Assembly (NCBI GenBank): GCA_963730685.1
Contig: CAVSSP010000003.1
Location: 1-64,000, forward strand
From: Bog-756 sp963730685
Lineage (GTDB): Bacteria > Actinomycetota > Acidimicrobiia > Acidimicrobiales > RAAP-2
Length of the DNA stretch: 64,000 nt
Direction: 5' to 3'
Part shown: one piece after another, positions 53,500-61,593 of the stretch
Layout: every line of letters starts with the position of its first letter
Position numbering within the stretch: the first letter of the stretch is position 1
Translations under genes and position numbers: made by a program
Notes under the pieces: model-generated
What the model was told of the DNA's origin: nothing
The model's database searches: none
The model's input: only the letters and a program-made list of their open reading frames with translations

Positions 53500-53886
53500 T
53501 CAGGGCGGGGCGGTCCGCTCCCCGCCCGGTCGATCCGCCTCCCGGCGGAGGAGTGCGAACATCTCCGCCTCCCCCACCCCGAGTCGGCGCATCCGGGCGA
53601 CGAACTCGTTCGCCTCGATGGCGGCCTGCTGACGGGCGACCGACGGCTCCCCGGCCACGTAGGTCCCGTGCCGGCCGTGGGTGGTGACGAGCCCTTCGAG
53701 CTCCAGCGCCCGGTAGGAACGGGCCACGGTGTTGACGGCCAGACCGGTTTCGGCCGCCAGCTCCCTGACCGTCGGGAGGCGCGTGGCGGGGGCGAGGGCC
53801 CCACCCTCGATGGCGCCGGCGATCTGGGCCCGGACCTGTTCGAAGGGGGCGGTGGTCGACCCGGGGTCCAGCCTCACCAGGTCCAT
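53500..53886 (-). CDS. GntR-family regulator (YtrA-like)
   Basis: This 128 aa regulator is short. The GntR winged helix (APFEQVRAQIAGAIEGGAL, RLPTVRELAAETGLAVNTVAR, YRALELEGLVTTHGRHGTYV) is followed by only about 50 helical residues. This is typical of the YtrA subgroup, which often controls ABC exporters. The start is ATG 53886; the longer upstream frame is a shadow. No obvious target gene is adjacent. Confidence 0.88.
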   Translation of the reverse strand: MDLVRLDPGSTTAPFEQVRAQIAGAIEGGALAPATRLPTVRELAAETGLAVNTVARSYRALELEGLVTTHGRHGTYVAGEPSVARQQAAIEANEFVARMRRLGVGEAEMFALLRREADRPGGERTAPP

Positions 53887-53935
53887 GCGGCCCTTGTCGC
53901 CAAGTGCGCGGTCCGGGTCACGTGCGAGAGCAGCG

Positions 53936-54610
53936 TCACCGGTAGCGGCAGTAGGTGTTCTGCAGCTCGTCCTGGACGACGACGGCATCCTGCGAGCGGG
54001 TGTCCACCGCCAGCGGGGCGTCGAGGGCCCGGTGGGCGAAGCGCCATCCGGCGGGCAGGGCGAGTCGATCGCCCAACGCCGGCAGCGACTCTTCGTCCAA
54101 GCCGGGGTCGGCGGCGACACAGTAGGCCTGCATCACGAAGGCGGCGCCCTCGGGGTCGATGAGCTCGAACACGGTGCGGCCGGCGTCGAAGGTGAACAGT
54201 GCCTTCCGGTCCACCCGGACCGTGCGGTAGGCCATGGGGCCGTCCGGCGTTGGCGCCGGGCCGGACTCCGGGGAGGCGGTGAGGTCGATGCGCACGCTGG
54301 CGATCCGGGCCATCGGGATGCCCCCGAACTCGTCCAACGTGACGGCGGCGGCGGCATCGGCACCCCGCTCGATGGAGTCCATCAGCCAGTAGCGCGGCCC
54401 GTTCTTGAGGGCGAAGTCACAGCCGTGGTCGGCGGCCACCTTGTCGGCATCGAGGGCCTGCCAGAGATCATCGGGGCAGTCGTTCAGGGTGAAGGTCGTA
54501 TAGACGTCCGCCACGGCGGTCGTCCCCTCCAGCGTGGCCAGCAGCATCTCCCCGTACCGGCCACCCCGTAGCACGCTGAACCCGTTGGCCGTCCTGTGCA
54601 TCGCGGTCAT
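53936..54610 (-). CDS. Conserved-looking hypothetical protein
   Basis: This 224 aa soluble protein I cannot assign. It begins MTAMHRTANGFSVLRGG with GAGAGGA upstream of ATG 54610. The content is mixed alpha/beta with hydrophobic core segments (YGEMLLATLEGTTAVADVY, YWLMDSIERGAD, MARIASVRIDL, ALFTFDAGRTVFELIDPEG). It is good coding sequence for this genome and is followed by the GntR gene 49 bases on, so they may be co-transcribed. Confidence 0.7.
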   Translation of the reverse strand: MTAMHRTANGFSVLRGGRYGEMLLATLEGTTAVADVYTTFTLNDCPDDLWQALDADKVAADHGCDFALKNGPRYWLMDSIERGADAAAAVTLDEFGGIPMARIASVRIDLTASPESGPAPTPDGPMAYRTVRVDRKALFTFDAGRTVFELIDPEGAAFVMQAYCVAADPGLDEESLPALGDRLALPAGWRFAHRALDAPLAVDTRSQDAVVVQDELQNTYCRYR

Positions 54611-54757
54611 CCGACGTCCTCTCTGCCCGGCCCTCGTGGGACAGGGTTCAGCCGGCGATCCGATACGCACGTCCCGTCGGCCCAGGATCTTATGTCACGA
54701 CGGATGACATCGCCCGGCCTCGGCCTGGGGCATCGGGCGTTGCTACCCTTCGTCCCC

Positions 54758-55891
54758 ATGCCCGAACCCCGTGCCGGACCCCGTGCCGGACACCGTGCCG
54801 GACGCCCCGGACCCGACGCCTCCTCGGGGTCCTCGGCTCCGATCCTGGAGGAGCTCGGGTTCTACACCCTGGCCGGTCATGCCCACTCGTCCCGGGACCT
54901 CGTCGGGGAGGTGCAGCTGGCCGAGCAGCTCGGGCTCGGCTCGGCCTTCATCTCCGAGCGCTTCGACAAGAAGGAGGCAGGTGTCCTGTCCGGCGCGGCA
55001 GGCGCGGTGAGCGACACGATGACCATCGTCACCGCCGCCACCAACCACAACACCCGCCACCCCATGATCACCGCCGGGATGGCCCGGACCATGCAGAGCC
55101 TGACCGGCGGCCGCTTCGTCCTGGGCCTCGGCCGGGGGATTCCGGTCATCCAGGACACCTTCGGCATCGGGCGGATCACCACCGCCGAGCTCGAGGACTT
55201 CGCCGGCATCATGCGGCGGCTGTTCCGGGGGGAGGCGATCATCGGTCACGACGGGCCGGCGGGCGCCTACCCGGTGCTGTACCTGTCCGAGCTCGACGAG
55301 GCCCTGCCCCTGGGACTGGTCGCCTTCGGTCCCCACTCCCTCGCCCTCGGCGGCCGGTGCTTCGACCAGGTGATCCTCCACACCTTCTTCACCGAGGAGA
55401 CGACCAGGCGGTGCGTCGCCACGGTGAAAGAGGCGGCGGCGCGAGCCGGGCGGAACCCGGACGAGGTCACGGTGTGGTCCTGTTTCGCCACCATCGGCGA
55501 CCACATCCCCGAGGACCGGCGCCTCATGAAGTCGGTCGGACGGCTGGCCACGTACCTCCAGGGATACGGGGACCTGATGGTCCGGACCAACCGGTGGGAC
55601 CCGACGGTGCTCCAACGCTTCCGCGAGGATGCGGTGGTCTCGGGGTTCCTGGGCGGGATCGACTCCACCGCCACCACCGAACAGCTGGAGCACATCGCCA
55701 CCCTCATCCCCGACGAGTGGCTGGCCGCCAGCGCCACCGGACCACCGGATCGGTGTGCCGCCGCCATCCGTGGCCAGCTGGCCATGGGGTGCGACGGCGT
55801 GATCATGCACGGCGCCACCCCCTCGGAGCTCGAACCCATCGTCGCCGCCTACCGCTCGGCACCGGCGCCGGCACCGGCACCGGCGACATAG
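54758..55891 (+). CDS. LLM-class F420-dependent oxidoreductase (TIGR03857-like)
   Basis: This 377 aa luciferase-like enzyme has LGSAFISERFDKKEAGVLSG, VTAATNHNTRHPMITAGMA, GRFVLGLGRGIPV and MGCDGVIMHGATPSELEP, which I associate with the TIGR03857 subgroup of F420-dependent LLM proteins. The first 30 and last 10 residues are low-complexity (RAGPRAGHRAGR and an APAP tail). The upstream in-frame extension is ignored. Substrate unknown. Confidence 0.83.
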   Translation: MPEPRAGPRAGHRAGRPGPDASSGSSAPILEELGFYTLAGHAHSSRDLVGEVQLAEQLGLGSAFISERFDKKEAGVLSGAAGAVSDTMTIVTAATNHNTRHPMITAGMARTMQSLTGGRFVLGLGRGIPVIQDTFGIGRITTAELEDFAGIMRRLFRGEAIIGHDGPAGAYPVLYLSELDEALPLGLVAFGPHSLALGGRCFDQVILHTFFTEETTRRCVATVKEAAARAGRNPDEVTVWSCFATIGDHIPEDRRLMKSVGRLATYLQGYGDLMVRTNRWDPTVLQRFREDAVVSGFLGGIDSTATTEQLEHIATLIPDEWLAASATGPPDRCAAAIRGQLAMGCDGVIMHGATPSELEPIVAAYRSAPAPAPAPAT

Positions 55892-56121
55892 GGGGCACCG
55901 GGCGCTTCGACGATCGACAGGCCCGGGCTCGGCTCGGCCCGCGGCTCGGCTTGGCTCGGTCCAGGGCGCGCCATGGTGGTGCGGGGCTCCCTCCCGCAAT
56001 TGTTTTTGGAAATTACATACTGCCGGTAGGCGGGCTCCGGGCGGCGTACCTCCCCTCCCAGTGCGCTCGTCGTGGCTCGAGAACGGACGGTCGCCAAAAT
56101 CAAAGAAATAGGGACAAGGTC

Positions 56122-56156
56122 TTGACGGGCGGAGTATCACGATATATCGTTATAGT
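56122..56156 (+). promoter_or_regulatory. Promoter with palindromic operator for the PadR regulator
   Basis: TTGACG (56122-56127) resembles a -35 box. ACGATATATCGT (56139-56150) is a perfect 12-bp palindrome, extended imperfectly to ATCACGATATATCGTTAT, covering the expected -10 region (TATCGT, 17 bases after the -35). It lies about 100 bases before the PadR start in a 356-base gene-free stretch. Such ATAT-centred palindromes are typical PadR autoregulatory sites. Confidence 0.7.
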
Positions 56157-56247
56157 ACGAAAGCGGTCGTCAGAGAGGCGACCCCGCCGGGAGCGCCGCG
56201 TGGCGGTCCCGGCGGAACCACTCGAAACCCACAAGGAGAACGAACAG

Positions 56248-56979
56248 ATGCATGGACACAACAGATTCCATCCCACCACCGACGACGACAGCCCCCGGTT
56301 CGGACCGGGCCGTTCCCGCCGAGGGGGCCCAGGGGGCCGGTTCGACCAGCTCGGCGCCGCCCCACGCGGCCGCGGCGGGGGAAGGGGCCGGGACCGTGCT
56401 CGTCACGGCGGGTTCGGACCCGGCTTCGGGCCCGGCTTCGGCCCACCGATGTTCGGGCGCGGTCCCAAGCGCGGGCGTGGCGACGTGCGGGCGGCCATCG
56501 TCGCCCTCCTCGCCGAGGAGCCGATGCACGGCTACCAGATCATCACCGAGCTCACCGAGCGGAGCGGGGGTGCCTGGCGTCCGAGCCCGGGCTCGGTCTA
56601 TCCGACCTTGCAGGCCATGGAGGACCAGGGGCTCGTCACCGCCGACAAGTCCGAGGGACGCCGGGTCTTCAGCCTGACCGACACCGGCCGGGCCGAGGCC
56701 GAGGCCGCCGGTGACGGCCCCGCCCCCTGGGAGGAGGCGGCCCGGGGCGCCGACCGGTCACTCGTCGACCTGCGGGGCCTCATGGGCGAGGTCGGTGCGG
56801 CCATCATGCAGGTCGGCCGGGCCGGCAGCGACCATCAGATCAAGGCCGTCGGGGAGATCCTGACCGACACCAGGCGCCGCATCTACCTGGTGCTCGCCGA
56901 CGGGACCCCGGCCGAGGACACACCGGTCGAGGGCGACACCTCCGGCGATGGCGATGGCGGTGTCGGGCCGACGGCCTGA
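56248..56979 (+). CDS. PadR-family regulator with Gly/Arg-rich N-terminus
   Basis: This 243 aa protein carries the PadR winged helix at about 78-155: VRAAIVALLAEEPMHGYQII, RPSGSVYPTL-like PSPGSVYPTLQAMEDQGLV and GRRVFSLTDTG. Before it are about 75 disordered residues rich in Gly, Arg and Phe (GFGPGFGPGFGPP). A helical C-terminal part and an acidic tail follow. AAGGAG precedes ATG 56248. It is probably autoregulated through the upstream palindrome; no transporter target is adjacent, which is unusual for PadR. Confidence 0.87.
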   Translation: MHGHNRFHPTTDDDSPRFGPGRSRRGGPGGRFDQLGAAPRGRGGGRGRDRARHGGFGPGFGPGFGPPMFGRGPKRGRGDVRAAIVALLAEEPMHGYQIITELTERSGGAWRPSPGSVYPTLQAMEDQGLVTADKSEGRRVFSLTDTGRAEAEAAGDGPAPWEEAARGADRSLVDLRGLMGEVGAAIMQVGRAGSDHQIKAVGEILTDTRRRIYLVLADGTPAEDTPVEGDTSGDGDGGVGPTA

Positions 56980-57115
56980 TCCCCCACGGCCACGACCAAC
57001 GGCTGGTCCCGTGCCGCCGCTCGCCCCCGGGTGGGCGGCGGCACGGCCGGTCCTGGCCGGCACCTGCACCGCGTCACCGGTCCCGGGCCACAGCAGTCCC
57101 CCGGGAGCCGGTCGA

Positions 57116-57685
57116 TCAACCGCCTTCGAAGTCGAATCCGAGATCCGGCGCCGTCAGGAGGGCCCGGAACGGGATGCCTTCGGCCGCCGCCATCTTCTCC
57201 ACGGTGCCCCCGCGGTCGACCACGGCCACCAACAGGACCGGCACCGCACCGGCGTCGATGACGGCGTGGGCCGCCTCCAGCAGGGAGGACCCCCTGGTGA
57301 CGGTGTCCTCGGTCACGACCACGCGGTCCCCGGGGTCGAGCGCTCCGGCGATCCGGCCCCCGGCCCCGTGGTCCTTGGACTCCTTGCGCACGCTGAACGC
57401 CTTCAGCATGCGCCCGCGCGAGGCGGCCACCCCGGCCGTGACGAACGCCACCGGGTCGGCACCCATGGTCAGGCCGCCGATGGCATCGGTGTCGTCGGGG
57501 AGGACCGACAGCACGCCGTCGGCCACCAGCACCATCGCCTCGGGGCGGCACACCGTCTGCTTGGAGTCGATGAACCAGCTGCTCTTGCGTCCGGACTTGA
57601 GGGTGAAGTCGCCGCGCTTGACCGAGTGTTCCAGCAGGTGGGCCCGCAGGGACTCGAACGGCGTGGGCGGCAGGACATCGCTCAT
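57116..57685 (-). CDS. pyrE: Orotate phosphoribosyltransferase
   Basis: This 189 aa enzyme makes OMP from orotate and PRPP. The PRPP loop is RVVVTEDTVTRGSSLLEA, and FTLKSGRKSSWFIDSKQT and GGLTMGADPVA are typical. It starts with a 4-base overlap at the end of purM, so it belongs to the same minus-strand operon. Confidence 0.92.
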   Translation of the reverse strand: MSDVLPPTPFESLRAHLLEHSVKRGDFTLKSGRKSSWFIDSKQTVCRPEAMVLVADGVLSVLPDDTDAIGGLTMGADPVAFVTAGVAASRGRMLKAFSVRKESKDHGAGGRIAGALDPGDRVVVTEDTVTRGSSLLEAAHAVIDAGAVPVLLVAVVDRGGTVEKMAAAEGIPFRALLTAPDLGFDFEGG

Positions 57686-58797
57686 GCCGGTGGGTCCTCC
57701 CGTTCGTCATGGGCGCCCCAGAAGGGGGGGCCGACGAACGCCACCCCGCGGTCACCGGCCACGATCCCGCCCACCACCCGGGCATCGGCACCGGCCAGGT
57801 CGAGGGCCGCCAGCACCTCGCCGGCGCAGTCCGCCGCCACCGTCATGATCATGCCCAGGCCGAGGTTGAAGACCCTGGCCATCTCGTCGTCGGCCACCCG
57901 GCCCAACCGGCGGATCTCCGTGAAGATCGCCGGTACCTCCCACGTGCTCCGGTCGATGACCGCCCGCATCCCCTCGGGAAGCACCCTCGGCACGTTTCCA
58001 CCGAACCCACCGCCGGTGATGTGGGCGACGGCATGGACACCGGGACCCCGGTCCGATCCGGTGGCGGCGATGGCGGCGCGCACCGCCGGTGTGTAGATGA
58101 CCGAGGGCCTCAACAGCTCGTCGGCCAGGGACACGTCGGTGCCGGACCACGCCGGTCCGGTCAGATCGCGTCCCGCCCGCTCCAACAGCACGTGGCGGGC
58201 GAGCGTGTACCCGTTGCAGCGAAGGCCGGGGGATCGCAACCCGATCAGCACGTCACCGGGTCGGACCCGAGTCGGACCCAGCACGCTCCCCCGCTCGACG
58301 ACCCCGACGGCGAAGCCGACCAGGTCGAACTCGCCGGGCTTCATGACGCCGGGGTGCTCGGCCATCTCTCCCCCGAGCAGGGTGGCGCCCACCTGGCGGC
58401 AGCCGTCGGCCACACCGGCGATCAGGTCGGACATCTGGGCGGGGGCGACGGTCCCGGTCGAGATGTAGTCGAGGAGGAACAGCGGCTCGGCACCCTGGCA
58501 CACCAGGTCGTCCACGCACATGGCCACGAGATCGATCCCGATGGTGTCGAAGCGGCCGGTGGCCTGCGCCACCAGGGCCTTGGTGCCGACGCCGTCGGTT
58601 CCGGCCACCAGCACGGGCTCGCGGTAGCGGTCGGTGTCCAGGGCGAACAGGCCGCCGAAGTCGCCCAGCCCGCTGAGCACCTCGGGCCGCAGCGTCGATG
58701 CCACCAGCGGCTTGATCAGGTCCACGGCACGTTCGCCGGCCTCGATGTCGACGCCGGCACCCGCGTACGTGGCAGGGGCGGCGTCGCCGGGGTTCAC
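57682..58797 (-). CDS. purM: Phosphoribosylformylglycinamidine cyclo-ligase
   Basis: This 371 aa AIR synthetase catalyses step 5 of purine synthesis. It has VLVAGTDGVGTKALVAQ, DLVAMCVDDLVCQGAEPLFLLDY, LLGGEMAEHPGVM and ITGGGFGGNVPRVLP, the standard PurM blocks. It overlaps purF upstream and pyrE downstream by four bases each. Confidence 0.94.
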   Translation of the reverse strand: MNPGDAAPATYAGAGVDIEAGERAVDLIKPLVASTLRPEVLSGLGDFGGLFALDTDRYREPVLVAGTDGVGTKALVAQATGRFDTIGIDLVAMCVDDLVCQGAEPLFLLDYISTGTVAPAQMSDLIAGVADGCRQVGATLLGGEMAEHPGVMKPGEFDLVGFAVGVVERGSVLGPTRVRPGDVLIGLRSPGLRCNGYTLARHVLLERAGRDLTGPAWSGTDVSLADELLRPSVIYTPAVRAAIAATGSDRGPGVHAVAHITGGGFGGNVPRVLPEGMRAVIDRSTWEVPAIFTEIRRLGRVADDEMARVFNLGLGMIMTVAADCAGEVLAALDLAGADARVVGGIVAGDRGVAFVGPPFWGAHDEREDPPA

Positions 58798-60275
58798 GCC
58801 TGGGTACCGCTCGCCGCGCCGCTCAGCTCCGCCCGCTCGGAGAACTGCACCGGGACCGGCACCGGATAGTTGCCGGTCAGGCAGGCATCGCAGAACCCGG
58901 CGCCGGGGGCATGGATGGCCTCGACCAGGTGCTCGAGGGTCAGGTATTCGAGCGAGTCCACGTCGAGGAACTCGACGATCTCATCGAGTGTCTTGATGGA
59001 GGCCAGCAGCTCGTTGCGGTCGGGCGTGTCGATCCCGTAGTAGCAGGGCCACCGGAAGGGCGGTGACGAGATGCGGAGGTGGACCTCGGTTGCCCCCGCC
59101 TCCCGCAGCATCGTCACCATGGCCCTGGTGGTGGTGCCCCGCACGATCGAGTCGTCCACCACGATCACCCGCTTGCCGGTGATGTTCTCCCGCAGCGGGT
59201 TGAGCTTGCGGCGTACGCCGTTGGCCCGCTCGGCCTGAGTCGGGGCGATGAAGGTCCGGCCGATGTAACGGTTCTTCACCAGGCCCTGTCCGTAGGGGAT
59301 CCCCGATGACAGGGCGTAACCCTCGGCGGCGGGCACCCCGGAGTCGGGCACCCCCATCACCAGGTCGCCCGAGACCGGGGCCTGGGTGGCCAGCAGCTGT
59401 CCCATACGGCGACGGGCGCCGTGCACCTCGTTCCCATAGAGCGTGGTGTCGGGGCGGGCGAAGTAGACGAACTCGAAGATGCAGAGCTTCGGGTTGATCC
59501 GCTCCTCGGGGAAGGGGCGCTCCGAGCGGACCTCCTTGCCGTCGATCACGACCATCTCCCCGGGCTCGAGCTCGCGGATGAACGTGGCGCCGATCACGTC
59601 GAGCGCCGGCGACTCCGAGGCCAGCACCCAGCCCTGCTCGAACTCCTCGGTGGCGTCCAACCGCCCGAGGCACAGTGGCCGGAACCCGTTGGGGTCGCGG
59701 ACCCCGATCAGACGATCGGCGTCGAGCAGGACGAAGGAGAAGGCGCCCTCGACGGACGGAAGCACCTTCATGAGGGCGTGCTCGAGGTCGTCCTCAACCT
59801 CGAGCGCCACGTCGGCCGGGGTGCGGTCGGGCAGATCGGGGGGGAAGGCCTGCCCGAGGAGCTCGGCCACCAGGTCGCTGTCGGACGACACCAGGCCGGG
59901 CAGCATCCCCGCCACCCCGGCCAGCTCGGCGGTGTTGGTCAGGTTGCCGTTGTGGCCGAGGGCGAAGCCGGCCCGGCCCACCCCGCGGAACACGGGCTGG
60001 GCGTTCATCCAGTCGCTGGAGCCGGCGGTGGAGTACCGGGTGTGGCCGATGGCCAGGTGCCCGCGCAGGCCGGAGAGCTTGCGCTCGTCGAACACCGTGG
60101 TGACCAGGCCCATGTCCTTCAAGACGGTGATGAGGTCGCCGTCGCTCACGGCCATGCCGGCGGACTCCTGGCCGCGGTGCTGCAGGGCGTAGAGGCCGTC
60201 AAAGGTCAGATGGGCCACGGAGCGCCCCGGGGCATAGACCCCGAAGACACCGCACGCTTCCTTGGCCTCCATCAT
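58794..60275 (-). CDS. purF: Amidophosphoribosyltransferase
   Basis: This 493 aa PurF starts purine synthesis. ACGVFGVY carries the Ntn-type Cys nucleophile a few residues after the start, so a short propeptide (MMEAKEA) must be removed. GHTRYSTAG and GHNGNLTN form the glutaminase, and VIVVDDSIVRGTTTRAM is the PRPP site. GTG 60293 is an alternative start. The C-terminal region includes FCDACLTGNYP with Cys that may hold an iron-sulfur cluster, as in the Bacillus-type enzyme. Confidence 0.94.
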   Translation of the reverse strand: MMEAKEACGVFGVYAPGRSVAHLTFDGLYALQHRGQESAGMAVSDGDLITVLKDMGLVTTVFDERKLSGLRGHLAIGHTRYSTAGSSDWMNAQPVFRGVGRAGFALGHNGNLTNTAELAGVAGMLPGLVSSDSDLVAELLGQAFPPDLPDRTPADVALEVEDDLEHALMKVLPSVEGAFSFVLLDADRLIGVRDPNGFRPLCLGRLDATEEFEQGWVLASESPALDVIGATFIRELEPGEMVVIDGKEVRSERPFPEERINPKLCIFEFVYFARPDTTLYGNEVHGARRRMGQLLATQAPVSGDLVMGVPDSGVPAAEGYALSSGIPYGQGLVKNRYIGRTFIAPTQAERANGVRRKLNPLRENITGKRVIVVDDSIVRGTTTRAMVTMLREAGATEVHLRISSPPFRWPCYYGIDTPDRNELLASIKTLDEIVEFLDVDSLEYLTLEHLVEAIHAPGAGFCDACLTGNYPVPVPVQFSERAELSGAASGTQA

Positions 60276-60478
60276 GGATTCGTCACCGTACACACCAGGG
60301 GTCGTCGGGCTCGTCCTTCGCCACGATTAGGCCACATAATCACCTCACCGTGCCAACCCAGCCTAGTGGGAGCCGAGCGGGGCGTACCGCCCCCCATCCC
60401 GGGGGCGTCGGGCGTGGGCCCCCGGGGCCGGTCCGGTGACCCGTTCTGTGACCCGGCGGCCCGGTAGCGTCCGACGGT

Positions 60479-61327
60479 GTGATCGACCTGCACACCCACT
60501 CCAACATCTCGGACGGGAGCGACCTTCCCGCTCGGATCCCGGAGCTGGCCCACGAGGCGGGGTGCAGTGCGGTGGCTCTCACCGACCATGACTCGTTGGC
60601 CGGGATCGGGCCGGCCCGTCTGCGGGCCGACGAGCTGGGCATCACCCTGGTCCCCGGGTGTGAGGTCTCCTGCCTGCCGGTCGGATCGGGCGGCGTGCAC
60701 GTGCTCGTCTATTTCGTGGACGACGAGGGGAGTGAGCTCGGAGCCGAGCTCCACCGGCTCCGCCGGGACCGGCACGAGCGGAATCTGGCCCTGACGGAAC
60801 GGCTGGTGGCGCTGGGGGTCCCCGTCACCTACGCCCAGGTGGTGGACATCGCCGGGGGCGAGGAGGGAGTCGGTCGGCCCCACTTCGCCGCCGCCCTGGT
60901 GGCCGTGGGGGCGGCCTCGTCGATCGACGACGCCTTCGACCGCTACCTCGCCAACGGCCGGCCGGGGTATGTCCCCAAGGGACGGCTCACCGGCCCGGAC
61001 GTGGCCCGGCTGGCCCGGGCGTCGGGTGGGGTGGCCGTCCTGGCCCACCCGTTCAGCACCGGGTTGGCGGGAACCGACCTGGCCCAGCTGGTGGCCGAGC
61101 TGGCCGACTCGGGCTTCGGTGGCCTCGAGGCCGTCTACGGCCGCTACTCCCCCCGGCAGCGACAAGAGCTCGGCAACCTGGCCCGCCGCTTCGACCTGGT
61201 GGCCACGGGGGGCTCCGACTTCCATGGGATCTCCAAACCGGACCTGGCCGTGGGGACCGGGCAGGGCGACCTCAAGGTCCCCGACCGGGTGCTGGCGCTC
61301 CTCGAGGCGCGGCGCCCGGGGCCCTGA
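60479..61327 (+). CDS. PHP-domain phosphoesterase
   Basis: This 282 aa PHP protein has the metal-binding His/Asp pairs IDLHTHSNISDG, LTDHDSLAG, GCEVSC, VLAHPF and GGSDFHG. The closest known type is the 3',5'-nucleoside bisphosphate phosphatase (RnmV/YciV-like, RNase AM). It starts at GTG 60479. It lies alone on the plus strand between purF and purL, and may remove nucleotide by-products. Confidence 0.87.
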   Translation: MIDLHTHSNISDGSDLPARIPELAHEAGCSAVALTDHDSLAGIGPARLRADELGITLVPGCEVSCLPVGSGGVHVLVYFVDDEGSELGAELHRLRRDRHERNLALTERLVALGVPVTYAQVVDIAGGEEGVGRPHFAAALVAVGAASSIDDAFDRYLANGRPGYVPKGRLTGPDVARLARASGGVAVLAHPFSTGLAGTDLAQLVAELADSGFGGLEAVYGRYSPRQRQELGNLARRFDLVATGGSDFHGISKPDLAVGTGQGDLKVPDRVLALLEARRPGP

Positions 61328-61593
61328 GTCTCCGGCCGGTGGGCGCCCGGCCGGTGGCCTGGGCCGCCGCGGACGATCCGAGCGGCCGGGTGTGACGGCG
61401 CGGTAGCCGAGCTGGAAGACCGGCGGGCGCACCCCATGGCACGCGCTCTCAACATCCCACCCGTTTGTTATTTGAAGAAACAATTGGCCGGCGGAGACTC
61501 CCGCCAGGCCGACCTCACATCCACAGGCCGTGCTCACATCCGCACCCACCCACCCACGGCCACGCCGCGGGCGCCGGCCCGCCCGACCCTCGC

